DNA of 64,000 nucleotides from Myxococcales bacterium (GCA_020846875.1 JADLDB010000179.1:1-64000); one strand, 5' to 3'. Positions 1 to 8,859 are shown, counted from the stretch's first letter. Notes: a model not told the origin generated them from the sequence alone. Made by a program: numbers and translations.

Positions 1-54
1 AAGCCCGCCGAGGTGAAGCCGGCCGACGCGAAGCCGGCCGACGCGAAGCCGGCC
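1..54 (+). repeat. 15-bp tandem repeat encoding KPADA units
   Basis: The unit AAGCCGGCCGACGCG occurs at 16-30 and 31-45 and starts again at 46-54; a diverged copy lies at 1-15. It stays in frame and encodes a Lys-Pro-Ala-Asp-Ala linker in the overlapping gene. Such Pro/Ala-rich linkers usually sit between a signal peptide and a mature domain. Confidence 0.8.
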
Positions 55-417
55 ATGCCTCCCGCGGCGGCCGAGGCGGCGGCGACGGCGGCGGACCTGA
101 AGACGGCGTGCAAGGAAGACATCACCAAGAACTGTCCCAAGGTGAAGCCGGGCGCGGGGCGGCTGGCGGCGTGCTTGAGCGGCGCGAAGGACAAGGTGTC
201 GGACGGCTGCAAGGCGGCCATCGAGGCGGGCGTCGCGGCGGTGAAGAAGTTCGACGAGGACTGCAAGGCGGACCAGCAGACGCACTGCAAGAAGGTGCCG
301 GCGGGCAAGGGGCGGCGGCTGGCGTGCCTCAAGGGCGCCAAGGACAAGCTGCAGCCGGCCTGCAAGGCGTACTTCGAGGCGGGCGGCACGCCGGTGGACG
401 CGGACGCGCAGGACTAA
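1..417 (+). CDS. Cysteine-rich (GLG1-type) repeat protein, 5' end missing
   Basis: The frame is open from base 1, so the start codon lies outside the window. After a KPADA-repeat linker come two tandem modules of about 45 residues. Each has the pattern C-x3-9-C-x7-GRxxxCL...C-x-A, matching the cysteine-rich repeat family first seen in Golgi glycoprotein 1 (Pfam PF00839). The modules begin near DLKTACKEDITKNC and FDEDCKADQQTHC. Many bacterial members are exported, and the even number of cysteines suits disulphides outside the cytoplasm, but the signal peptide cannot be seen. The molecular function of bacterial members is not established. The protein ends in an acidic tail. Confidence 0.75.
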   Translation, partial: KPAEVKPADAKPADAKPAMPPAAAEAAATAADLKTACKEDITKNCPKVKPGAGRLAACLSGAKDKVSDGCKAAIEAGVAAVKKFDEDCKADQQTHCKKVPAGKGRRLACLKGAKDKLQPACKAYFEAGGTPVDADAQD

Positions 418-434
418 GGCCGCGCCGCCGGGCG

Positions 435-965
435 TCACGCCTTCCGCTGGCGGGGGCGCGCGCTGGAGCTGGGAGCGACGGCTCTCAGCTTCTCGACGTC
501 GAGCAGATCCTGGGGCCGGGCCACGCGCCGCTTGTTCGCGATGAGGTCTCGGACCGAGAGGAAGGCGACCTCACACCGTCCGAGCCGCCCGGGCGCGCGC
601 CGGGCCCACGCGTCGTCGAAGTCGACGGCGTCCAACTCCGTGAGCACGTCGATGCGGTTCGGCTCGACGCCGATCTGAAAGATGATCCCCGGGGTGTGGA
701 GGTCCTTCACGCGCAGGTTGGCCAGGGGAGCCCCGAAGCGCTTGAGCGCGCGGTGCACCCGGCGGGCGTTGGCCGCGGTCGGCCGCACCCACACGTCGAG
801 GCCCTTCGTGTAGCGCGGGAGCCCTTTCACCTTTCGCAGCTGCGACGCCAGCACCCACGTCTGTTCCACCCGCACCGCAGGGTCCACCTGCTTCCAGAAT
901 TCGCGGTCGAAACTCCCGTCATCCTTCGCCTGACGGACGACCCGGGCCATGACGACGCGCGGCAT
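435..965 (-). pseudogene. Deletion-fused nucleotidyltransferase with a damaged active site
   Basis: This is a 176-aa frame. Residues from about 48 to the end (GLPRYTKGLDVWVRP... DFDDAW ... RDLIANKRRVARPQDLLDVEKL) match the C-terminal part of minimal nucleotidyltransferases of the MNT/DUF6036 kind. That family normally begins with a VGG(Y/H)A strand-helix and carries a T-K-D-h-D catalytic motif. Here the first part is missing, and the first Asp of the motif is Gly (TKGLD). Residues 1-47 (MARVVRQAKDDGSFDREFWKQV...) resemble the separate short protein often encoded just upstream of such nucleotidyltransferases. I infer that a deletion joined the two genes in frame at a shared 'KG/HG-LPRYTK' position. 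The product is probably inactive as a transferase. The start at 965 or the internal Met at 950 are both possible. Confidence 0.6.
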
Positions 966-1187
966 GTTCCCAGCGTAGCAGAGTCAGCTAGACGCAAGGT
1001 CTTCGCGCCAGGCCGGAGGTCGCAGCACCTGCGCGCTGGCGGAGTAGCGCGGACTCGAAGACAGAAGGCCGGCGGTGGAGCTCCATCGCGCCGGCGCCGG
1101 GACTGGAAGCTTCCCGCGCTTTTGGTGGCAGCCCCTCGCCGCGCTCCTTACTCACGGGGCAGTGCTCGTACTGCGAGGGGGGATCCC

Positions 1188-2810
1188 ATGCCGCCGGTGG
1201 GAGAAACCAGACTCGAGGGCACGCAGACGCGCGCCGCGCCGTCGCTCGAGACCTTCGGCCACTACCGGGTCGTCGGCCCCCTGTCGAAGGGCGGCATGGC
1301 GGAGCTGTCCCTCGCGCTTCACACGGGAGTGCAGGGCTTCTCGCGCGTGGTGGCGCTCAAGCGCGTCTTGCCCACGCACGCCACGCGCCCCGACTTCGTG
1401 CAGATGTTCCTCGACGAGGCGCGGCTGGCCGCCCGGCTCAGCCACCCCAACATCGTCCGCATCTACGAGCTGGGCCAGGACGGCGACGCCTACTTCCTCG
1501 CCATGGAGTACCTCCCCGGCGAGGACCTGCGCCAGTTGATGGCCCCGATGGCGGGCGCCGACCTCCCCATCCCCTGCGAGCTGGCCGCGCACGTGGTGGC
1601 CCAGGCCGCCGACGCGCTGCACCACGCGCACGAGCTGACCGACGAGCACGGCGTGCCGCTCAACCTGGTGCACCGCGACGTCAGCCCGTCCAACGTCATC
1701 CTCACCTACGACGGGCACGTGAAGGTGGTGGACTTCGGCATCGCCAAGGCCGCGTCCAACGCCTACGAGACGGCCGTCGGGGTGATGAAGGGCAAGCTGG
1801 GCTACTTCGCCCCCGAACAGTTCTCCGGCGCGCACGTGGACCGCCGCTGCGACGTGTACGCCCTGGGCATCGTGCTGTGGGAGCTGCTCACCGGCACCCG
1901 CCTCTTCGTCCGCGACTCCGCCGCCGCCACCATGGCCGCCGCCAGCCTGGGCGAGGTGCCGCCCCTGGCCACCTTCCGCCGCGACGTGCCGCCGGAGCTC
2001 AAGCTGATTTCCGACGGCGCGCTGGCGCACGAGGTCTCGCTGCGCTTCCAGACGGCCGGCGAACTGCGCGACGCGCTCGAGCTGTACCTGCGCACCACGC
2101 TGCGGCCCACCACGCGCGACGTCGCCGAGTGGGTGGTGGGCGTGGGCGGCACGCGGCGGGCCGAGCTCAAGCTGGCCATCGCGCGGGGCAGCAACGTGGT
2201 GGCCGCCTTCCGCGAGCTATCCACGCTCGAGTGGGATGACGCGCCCGTCTCCGCGCGGCCTCCGTCCAGCTACAGCCGCAAGCGGCGCTCGCGCGGGCCG
2301 GTGCTGGCCTTCGCGCTGGGGGCGGTGGCCCTGGTGGGCGTGGCCGGCGCGGTGGGCGGGATGAGCTTCTTCGAGGAGCCAGCCCCGGAGGCGGCCCCGC
2401 GCGCCGAGCTGAAGCTGGACAGCGAGCCGCCCGGGGCCTTCGTCTTCTTGAACGGCGAGCCGACCGGGCGCCACACGCCGGTCAGCCTGGGCGGGTTGGA
2501 CCCCTCGCACCCGGTGCGCTTCCGCCTGGAGAAGCCGGGCTACGCCAGCGCCACCGGCGAGGTGCCGCTCACCGGCGGACAGGCCGTCACCCGCAGCGTC
2601 ACCCTCGAGGCGGTGGCCGGCGTGGTGCGCTTCGTGGGCGTGCCGAAGAACGGCGCGGTGCGGGTGGACGGGCGGGTGGTGCTGCCCGACATGGCGGTGA
2701 CGCTGGCCCCGGGCCGCTACGACGCCGAGCTCTTGGTGAACGGGCGCGTCCTCTCGACGAGGCGGGTGGCCGTGGTGGCCGGTCCGCAGGAGGTCCCCCT
2801 GGCGCCATGA
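1188..2810 (+). CDS. Membrane Ser/Thr protein kinase with PEGA repeats
   Basis: This is a 540-aa Hanks-type kinase. The kinase domain covers about residues 24-300, with a glycine loop LSKGGMAEL (32-40), Lys58 in VALKR, HRDVSPSN (catalytic Asp164, Asn169), DFG at 182-184 and the APEQ of the activation segment. A juxtamembrane basic stretch (RKRRSRG) leads into one membrane helix (about 371-392). Outside it lie PEGA-like modules (SEPPGAFVFLNGEPTG at about 410, then a weaker second copy), which are thought to bind surface or wall components. The frame stays open far upstream, but the ATG at 1188 is chosen because AGGGGGG sits 6-7 bases before it and the kinase fold begins soon after. The stop overlaps the next gene's ATG (ATGA), so the two are probably co-translated. 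Confidence 0.9.
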   Translation: MPPVGETRLEGTQTRAAPSLETFGHYRVVGPLSKGGMAELSLALHTGVQGFSRVVALKRVLPTHATRPDFVQMFLDEARLAARLSHPNIVRIYELGQDGDAYFLAMEYLPGEDLRQLMAPMAGADLPIPCELAAHVVAQAADALHHAHELTDEHGVPLNLVHRDVSPSNVILTYDGHVKVVDFGIAKAASNAYETAVGVMKGKLGYFAPEQFSGAHVDRRCDVYALGIVLWELLTGTRLFVRDSAAATMAAASLGEVPPLATFRRDVPPELKLISDGALAHEVSLRFQTAGELRDALELYLRTTLRPTTRDVAEWVVGVGGTRRAELKLAIARGSNVVAAFRELSTLEWDDAPVSARPPSSYSRKRRSRGPVLAFALGAVALVGVAGAVGGMSFFEEPAPEAAPRAELKLDSEPPGAFVFLNGEPTGRHTPVSLGGLDPSHPVRFRLEKPGYASATGEVPLTGGQAVTRSVTLEAVAGVVRFVGVPKNGAVRVDGRVVLPDMAVTLAPGRYDAELLVNGRVLSTRRVAVVAGPQEVPLAP

Positions 2811-3631
2811 ACCCCTCGCAGCTCACGCTGAGCCGGCGCGCTCGTCCCCCGGTGGCGGCGGTCGCCGCGGTCCTCGGCATGGTGGCCGCCGCGGCCTGGT
2901 TCGTCGCGGTCCGCCAGGTGGTCCACGCCGCGGCCGTCGAGCAGCAGGAGGCCGCCGTGTACCGCGGCGCCGAGCTCATCTCCCTGCTCCGCCGCCTCGC
3001 CCAGGAGCGCGCCACCCAGCAGGCGCTGCTGCTCTCGGAGGACACGCGCCTCAAGGCGGCGCTGGCGGTGCCCGAGGTGGATCGCCTCACGCTCCTCGAC
3101 CTGCTCCAGGACATCCGCCGCCTCGACGAGAAGCAGGTGCTGGGGGTCCTCTCTCCCACCGGCCGGGTGCGCGCGGTGCTGGGCGCGCCGGCGCTGGAAG
3201 GCATGGACCTGGGCACGTCGGCGGCGGTGAAGAGCGCGCTCGCCTCGGCCGGCGTGGCCTCGGGTGCGTGGCTGCTGGACGAGCGGGTGCTGGAGGTGGG
3301 CGTGGCCGCGGTGCGGGTGGACGAGGTGCCGGTGGGCCTGGTGCTGACGGGCGCGCAGTTGTCCGACGACGAGCTGCACCTCGCGGCGCAGGGGGCCGGC
3401 GTACAGGTGGCCCTCGTCCTCGGCGGCCACCCGGCGTGGAGGAGCGCGCCCCTTCCCGACGAAGCGTGGGCTTCACCGCGGACCCGCCAGGTGGAGGTGA
3501 ACGAGTCTGCCCACTACCTGGTGGCCGCCTCCCCCCGCGCGCCGGAGCACCTGATGGTGTTCGCCTGGGCCGTCCCCATCGGAGTCCTGCTGTTCGCCAC
3601 CCTGGCCTTCTGGAGGGGAGGTGGCTGGTGA
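2807..3631 (+). CDS. Two-TM sensor-like membrane protein coupled to the kinase
   Basis: This is a 274-aa protein. A cytoplasmic N-terminus of about 14 residues is followed by a membrane helix (about 15-36), an extracytoplasmic domain of about 210 residues and a second helix (about 248-269), with almost nothing after it. The periplasmic part (helical RGAELISLLRRLAQERATQQALLL, then LGVLSPTGRVRAVLG and an Ala/Val-rich beta region) looks like the dCache-type sensing domains of receptor kinases and chemoreceptors. That is a fold-level inference. No output domain is present. Its start codon overlaps the kinase stop by 4 nt, so the simplest reading is a dedicated sensory partner of the upstream kinase. 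Confidence 0.75.
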   Translation: MNPSQLTLSRRARPPVAAVAAVLGMVAAAAWFVAVRQVVHAAAVEQQEAAVYRGAELISLLRRLAQERATQQALLLSEDTRLKAALAVPEVDRLTLLDLLQDIRRLDEKQVLGVLSPTGRVRAVLGAPALEGMDLGTSAAVKSALASAGVASGAWLLDERVLEVGVAAVRVDEVPVGLVLTGAQLSDDELHLAAQGAGVQVALVLGGHPAWRSAPLPDEAWASPRTRQVEVNESAHYLVAASPRAPEHLMVFAWAVPIGVLLFATLAFWRGGGW

Positions 3632-3757
3632 GTCACCCGTACGGCAGCTACGACGACTGACTGCCAGCCCGCCTCGCTCCTCGGATTCACGACGGCACCT
3701 CCACCGAGGCTGAGGAACAGATGTGACACCGCGATGGACGCGCGATAACAATCGCCC

Positions 3758-5722
3758 ATGCCTCCCGTGCCTCTCCCGTCGGTGGAAGACGCGCTCCTTC
3801 AGGCCAAAGACGCCATCAGTAAGGGTAGCCGCTGCATCGGCTTTTTCGGCCTGCCGGGGAGCGGCCGCACCACCGTCGCGCAGAAGGCCATTCAAGGCGA
3901 GTACTCGCTCTCTTTGAGGCTCTCAGTGCCGCGAGATGACGATGGCGCCGTGGCTGCCATCGTCTCGCTCGCCGCCCAGCTCCCCGAGGCGGCGAACTCG
4001 ATCGTCAAGAACACGAGCCGCACGTACCTCGAGCGCCTGGCCGACCTGATGGCGCTCGTTCCCAAAGAGGCAGCACTCTTCTTCGATGAGCCGCAGTTGT
4101 CTGGCGAGGACGGGTTCATCGAGACCATCTTCGCAGTGCGCGCGCGACAGTTCGCGAGCCACGTGCTCAAGCACGACTTCAAGCTCAAGGTCTTCACGGC
4201 AAGCCGCCCGGAGCCCACGCACGAGCTCCTCGGTGCCTATCTGGTTGAGGTGAAGCGTGAAGCCTCACCTCAGGTCGTCGCCCAGCTCGCCGGTCTCGAC
4301 GACCCACAGACGGCTGACTTCGTGAGCCGCAATGCCCGGGTGCTCTCGCAACGTTCGCCCATTGAGATTCGGCTTGCAGCGTGGCTCGCGAGCAGGGGCG
4401 TCGCAGATCCACACCTGCGGAATACGGACTTTCGCCTTCGAGACCTCATCAAGCTCGCAGCCCGACGGGTCAGCTCCGGCGCCAAGACGATGCTCGCAAG
4501 GTTGGCGCTGGTGCGTGACCCAACTGTCTCGGCGTGGCTCGACTGGGCGGCCAGCGGCGTGAAGCCCGACGATCGCTCGCTCGTCGAGCAGGTCTTCCTC
4601 TTCGGCGACGACGCGAGCTCGCTGAGGTTGCACGAGTCGATCGCGGAACTCTCGCGGGTGGAGAGGTGGTTGAGCCAACCGAAATCGGCCGAGGCGCATC
4701 GGGAGTTGGCCGACCAGTACAGGACGCGGTTCTCCTCCGGCCTGACTGCTCAGCGGCTAGGGGCGGCGCTGCAGGCCGAGATCGAGGTCGTGCACCACCG
4801 CACTATCGCTGGCGATGCTCAAGTCCTGAACGACACGCTCTACTTCGCAGAGCAGTACGACGCGCTGGGGCGGGCCTTCGGCCAACGGGGTGAGCGGCTG
4901 ATGAAGCGCGGCGCCGGGGGGGCGGTGAGCCATCTCAGGTCGGCCATCGCCTGCTACGAGCGCGCGCTCGAGAACGATCCAAGAGATTGGTACGCGGCGC
5001 ACTACCTCGCGTTCAACCACGACGTGCTTGGCGGAGACGTGGTGCAGATCGAGGAGCAGTACCGACGGGCGCTCAACCTCCGACCCACCTTCGTGTGGGG
5101 CCGCAGCCGGTGGATTCGGTTTCTGGTGACGTGTGGGCGGTACAACGAGGCGATGGCGGCCTTCGAGGCGGCGCTCGAGGTGTGCGCCTCGGACAACCCG
5201 CTCTTCTTCCGCGAGCTTCACCTCGACGTGGCCCGGCAGTTCCTTCAGGCAGGCGGGTACCGTCAGGCACAGCTGGTGCTCGAGCGCGTGCCCGAAGGTG
5301 TGCGCGCTCAACTCGACCGGTTCGAGCCGCTCTGCCGTTATGCCAAGTGGCAGGAGGAGCCGGACCTCAATCAGCTGGTGTTCCCGCCCTCGAGGCCGAT
5401 GTCGGCCCGCGACACTCCGGCGTTCCTTCAGCCCGGCGAGTCCTGCGAGACCTTCGTTCCCGCGCGTCTTGCTGCGATTGAAGGCAACATCTTCCGGTTC
5501 CGCGTGAAGCTCCCGACGGGCGAATACGGTTGGCGTGACGAGACGAAGGCACGACTGCGAGCGCTGGGGCTTGGGCCCTACATGCCCCTTCGGGTTGGCG
5601 CCTTCATTGAGTTCCTCAAGGTAAAGGGCGCCAAGGAGCGCGCTTCGATGCACCCGTTTGCCGATCCGTTCTGGGACCTCGAGGTGCGCTACCCGCCGCC
5701 TGATCGTTTCGCCGACGCGTGA
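3758..5722 (+). CDS. P-loop NTPase with C-terminal TPR region (candidate defence sensor)
   Basis: This is a 654-aa protein. The Walker A-like loop GLPGSGRTT is at residues 31-39 and a Walker B ALFFDE at 106-111, followed by TASRP, which could act as sensor 1. The layout fits the STAND/AAA+ group: NTPase core, helical middle (about 210-380), then TPR-like helices (about 390-480, e.g. AIACYERALENDPRDWYAA) and a C-terminal beta-rich domain of about 85 residues. The P-loop has Arg at position 37 where Lys is nearly invariant. Its stop overlaps the GTG of the next gene (GTGA), so the pair forms an operon. A sampled line of this gene is about 63% GC, against about 80% in the kinase gene, which suggests horizontal transfer. 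Function is unknown. A sensor NTPase controlling the adjacent hydrolase is inferred. Confidence 0.75.
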   Translation: MPPVPLPSVEDALLQAKDAISKGSRCIGFFGLPGSGRTTVAQKAIQGEYSLSLRLSVPRDDDGAVAAIVSLAAQLPEAANSIVKNTSRTYLERLADLMALVPKEAALFFDEPQLSGEDGFIETIFAVRARQFASHVLKHDFKLKVFTASRPEPTHELLGAYLVEVKREASPQVVAQLAGLDDPQTADFVSRNARVLSQRSPIEIRLAAWLASRGVADPHLRNTDFRLRDLIKLAARRVSSGAKTMLARLALVRDPTVSAWLDWAASGVKPDDRSLVEQVFLFGDDASSLRLHESIAELSRVERWLSQPKSAEAHRELADQYRTRFSSGLTAQRLGAALQAEIEVVHHRTIAGDAQVLNDTLYFAEQYDALGRAFGQRGERLMKRGAGGAVSHLRSAIACYERALENDPRDWYAAHYLAFNHDVLGGDVVQIEEQYRRALNLRPTFVWGRSRWIRFLVTCGRYNEAMAAFEAALEVCASDNPLFFRELHLDVARQFLQAGGYRQAQLVLERVPEGVRAQLDRFEPLCRYAKWQEEPDLNQLVFPPSRPMSARDTPAFLQPGESCETFVPARLAAIEGNIFRFRVKLPTGEYGWRDETKARLRALGLGPYMPLRVGAFIEFLKVKGAKERASMHPFADPFWDLEVRYPPPDRFADA

Positions 5723-6738
5723 AGCTCGAGGCAGGCAGGCTCAACCTGTGGGTCTTCGGACCTGGCATTGGCGAGTTCGTCGTCGTGCACGTTCCTCCGG
5801 ACGGGTGGCTGTCAATCGACGGCTGCTCGGCCGACGCGCAGGAGTGGCCGCTCAAGTTCTTTCGCGACCAGGTCGGGGTTGCGCCCACTCACATTCTGAT
5901 GACGCACCCGCACGCCGACCACGCCCGCGGCATTCGGGCGCTGGTCGAGCACTTCACACCCCATGGGCGCGTCACGTGGCCGCGCCTCGGAGTCGTCGCC
6001 CCGCCTCGACGGAAAGGCGACTCGGGCGCGAGCCAGGACGCCTTTGACAGCAGGCTGGCTAACGGAGTGCTGACCGCGGTGAAGACCCGTTGGCGACGTC
6101 AACCGGCCTCGAAGTGGACGCCTCGGGCTGGTCAGCGTGAGCCACTTGGGAGCGGAGAAGTGCTGACGCTTTCGCCGGCGAAGGAGGCGCTCAATCAGGC
6201 TGGTGAACAGAGCTTCGACTGGAATCGAGTGGCCACAGCGCTCGCGGTCGAGTGGTCGGGCCATCGGGTCGTGCTCGGCGCCGACCTCGTCGAGAAGCCG
6301 GGGAAGGGGTGGTCCGCGGTTCTCGGGCGTGCCCCCGTGGTGCGGAAGCACGTCATTCTGAAGGTGGCCCATCATGGCTCGCTCGAGGCTCAGCACGAGG
6401 CGCTGCTCAAGCGGCTCGCGGGTGAGGACGCGGTCACGCTCGTCACCACGCCATTCGCCAGCCAGGACCTTCCGCGCTTCGGGAGGTCGGACGGCGCCGA
6501 CCTGCTGTTGAAGCACAGCGACAAGCTGCTGCTCAGCGGACTTCCACAGGCCTTCGAAACGCAGAACCGAAGGCCTCGGCAGTGGCGGCGATCACGGCTG
6601 GCGCTCCAGAGGAAGCCCATCGCGCCAGATGAGCCGGTAGGCGACTTCCCTTCGAACTACGTCCACCTGGTGCTCTCGGCTGCCGGCAAGGTGAAGGCCA
6701 ACTACGGGCCGGGGAGCGTGATCGTACACCGTGGTTGA
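5719..6738 (+). CDS. ComEC-like metallo-beta-lactamase-fold hydrolase
   Basis: This is a 339-aa soluble protein starting at a GTG inside the stop of the upstream NTPase gene. It has the metal-binding signature THPHADH (62-68), a central GADL (about 187-190) and AHHGS (about 217-221). This combination is typical of the MBL domain of ComEC/Rec2 competence proteins and of related stand-alone hydrolases that act on nucleic acids or phosphoesters. No signal peptide or membrane helix is seen, so it should act in the cytoplasm. Like its partner it has lower GC than the flanks. Its tight coupling to an NTPase/TPR protein suggests it is the effector of a two-component defence or stress module. The substrate is unknown. 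Confidence 0.8.
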   Translation: MKLEAGRLNLWVFGPGIGEFVVVHVPPDGWLSIDGCSADAQEWPLKFFRDQVGVAPTHILMTHPHADHARGIRALVEHFTPHGRVTWPRLGVVAPPRRKGDSGASQDAFDSRLANGVLTAVKTRWRRQPASKWTPRAGQREPLGSGEVLTLSPAKEALNQAGEQSFDWNRVATALAVEWSGHRVVLGADLVEKPGKGWSAVLGRAPVVRKHVILKVAHHGSLEAQHEALLKRLAGEDAVTLVTTPFASQDLPRFGRSDGADLLLKHSDKLLLSGLPQAFETQNRRPRQWRRSRLALQRKPIAPDEPVGDFPSNYVHLVLSAAGKVKANYGPGSVIVHRG

Positions 6739-6855
6739 CGGCTCACTACCTGTTGGGCCGCTTGCGACGAAGCCGGCCGCGCCGCGCGCGCGATTGGCGT
6801 TCCCCCGGCGCGCTGCGCTATGTGAGAGGCCTCACTCGAGGAAGGGGAGCCTCTC

Positions 6856-8859
6856 ATGTCGTCGTCCATCCGCACCCTGGCGCGCAACGCCGCCGCCGAC
6901 CGCACCATCACCCGCGAGGAAGCGCAGTCCCTCGTCAACAAGGCGAAGGCCGACGGCAAGATCACCAGCTACGAGAAGTCCCAGCTGCGCGAGGCCCTCA
7001 CCCAGTACAAGGACCTCTTCGCCGCCGGCGCCGCCGACCTGGTGAAGCCGCTGCTCGAGCCGGCCCGCCCGCCCGCGCCCGGGCAGGTGGTGAACCTGGA
7101 CCCCACCCCCAGCCAGCGCCCGGTGTACCTCGCCGCCGACGGCAGCTTCACCGTCCACTCCAACGGCGCCGCGCCGCGCACCTCGCTGGAGAAGGGCGAC
7201 GCGCTGTACCGCGCCGGCGAGTTGGTGGACAACGCGAAGGAGAACCTCTTCGCCGGCCTGCCGAGGGAGCTGCGCCAGAAGGCCTTCGACAAGCTGGGGC
7301 CCACCCTGTCCACCTCCAACCCGTCCGGCTTCGACGACAAGCAGGCGCTGCAGGCCCGCGCCTCCTCCGGCACCGTGCTGCTGGCCCTGCTCGAGGCCTC
7401 GAAGGAGCCTGAGCTGGCCACCCCCATGCTCAAGGCCTACGAGGCGCTGGTGAAGGCCGAGCCCAACCAGCGGCTCAAAGAGAACCTCATCTTCCACCTC
7501 TCCAACTCTCCGGCCGCGCAGACCGGCGAAGCGAAGAAGACGGCCGACGCGCTGATGACGCAGCTGGCGCCGCTGACGCCCCCGTACGCCAGGTGGTTCG
7601 CCAACGGGAACAAGACGGTGAAGCTGGACTGGCAGGTGGGCGACGAATTCCTGTCCGGCTTCCGCAATAACCTCACCCGGTCCGGCTGGAAGGAGACCAG
7701 CGCGGGCAGCGGCGTGTACCAGAAGACCTTCAACGACCCCCAGCACGGCGAGACGAAGTTCGAAATCCGCACCCGCCTGGGCAGCTCCAACCTGCTGGAG
7801 AAGGTGGGCGACAAGTCCGTCCACATCATGGGCTACGACGGCCACTCCAACTGGGGGAAGAACCAGACCGGCAGCATCAAGCGCGCGCCTTCCCAGCCGG
7901 ACGGCGGCGACGGGCAGCTCTTCCTGTCCAACCTCTGCGTGGGCAAGTCGCAAGTCGACGCGATGAAGGAGAAGTTCCCCAACCTCCAGTTCACCACCAC
8001 CTACGGCAGCTCCTCGGTGGACACGGACATCGACGCGCTGGCGAAGTTCATCAGCCAGCGCAAGGGCTGGGACGAAATCACCCCCTACCTCGACCGCGTC
8101 GACGGCCACTGGGACAGGAACAACTTCGTCACCCCCACCAGCACCTTGACGCGCGAGAAGATGCTGGACCGGGACAACGACGGCCAGGCCGACTACCTGG
8201 ACAAGCACTTCAACGTGTCCACCTTCGCGGTGGCCGAGGACACCCGCCGCGAGTTCCGCCCGGTGAAGCAGGACCGGCCCAGCGAGCTGCTCGACGGCAC
8301 GAAGGTGGGCATCTCCGCGCAGGTGCTGAACACGGTGAGCGAGTTCAACGGCGTCTTGAAGGACGTCAACGAGCACTCCCGCGTCATCGCCGGCGGCTGG
8401 TTCGAGCCCAAGGCCGGCGAGGCGGACGTGGTGAAGTTCGAGAAGGTGAAGGGCAAGGACGGCCAGCCGGAGTACCGGATGACGGTGAACGCCCGCTACT
8501 CGCACATGTCCGAAGAGGCGATGCGCGCCACCTGCGTGTACGAGCTCAACCGCTTCCTCCAGTCGTCGGGCGAGCAGAAGCTGGACGCGGTGGACCGCAA
8601 GCTGCTGGCCGTCATCGGCTTCGCTCAGTCGCTGGACATCGACGACTCCTGGCGCGACGACGAGGTCTTCACGGAGTTCCTCGGCCGCTACAACCTGCCC
8701 GCCATCTCCCGCGACGACATTCAGCCGCTGCTGGACGCCGAGCACCACGACTACGCCGGCAGCCAGCAGATGGTGGACGCGCTCAAGGCGAAGCTGCCCG
8801 CCGGCGTGCTGGCCGAGCTGAAGAAGCCGGAAGTGGGCGAGCCGGTCCGCTTCCTGTAG
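6856..8859 (+). CDS. Large protein of unknown function with an EF-hand-like loop
   Basis: This is a 667-aa protein with a good ribosome site (GAAGGGGAG) 7-8 bases before the ATG. The N-terminal 50 residues (TITREEAQSLVNKAKADGKI) resemble a helical EF-hand-like pair found at the start of several myxobacterial proteins. A Pro-rich linker follows at about 65-95. Around residues 438-443 is DRDNDG, a calcium-loop-like DxDxDG motif. Between them, a region with HIMGYDGHSNWG, LFLSNLCVGK and TTYGSSSVDTD looks like a folded catalytic or binding core, but I cannot place it in a family. No classical signal peptide is seen. It stands alone between the NTPase/MBL pair and a minus-strand remnant. Confidence 0.75.
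   Translation: MSSSIRTLARNAAADRTITREEAQSLVNKAKADGKITSYEKSQLREALTQYKDLFAAGAADLVKPLLEPARPPAPGQVVNLDPTPSQRPVYLAADGSFTVHSNGAAPRTSLEKGDALYRAGELVDNAKENLFAGLPRELRQKAFDKLGPTLSTSNPSGFDDKQALQARASSGTVLLALLEASKEPELATPMLKAYEALVKAEPNQRLKENLIFHLSNSPAAQTGEAKKTADALMTQLAPLTPPYARWFANGNKTVKLDWQVGDEFLSGFRNNLTRSGWKETSAGSGVYQKTFNDPQHGETKFEIRTRLGSSNLLEKVGDKSVHIMGYDGHSNWGKNQTGSIKRAPSQPDGGDGQLFLSNLCVGKSQVDAMKEKFPNLQFTTTYGSSSVDTDIDALAKFISQRKGWDEITPYLDRVDGHWDRNNFVTPTSTLTREKMLDRDNDGQADYLDKHFNVSTFAVAEDTRREFRPVKQDRPSELLDGTKVGISAQVLNTVSEFNGVLKDVNEHSRVIAGGWFEPKAGEADVVKFEKVKGKDGQPEYRMTVNARYSHMSEEAMRATCVYELNRFLQSSGEQKLDAVDRKLLAVIGFAQSLDIDDSWRDDEVFTEFLGRYNLPAISRDDIQPLLDAEHHDYAGSQQMVDALKAKLPAGVLAELKKPEVGEPVRFL

Noticed and set aside
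108-1187. Long plus-strand frame continuing upstream of the kinase start
   Set aside because: Residues before 1188 are Gly/Arg/His-rich and overlap a real antisense gene; the ribosome site and kinase fold support the ATG at 1188.
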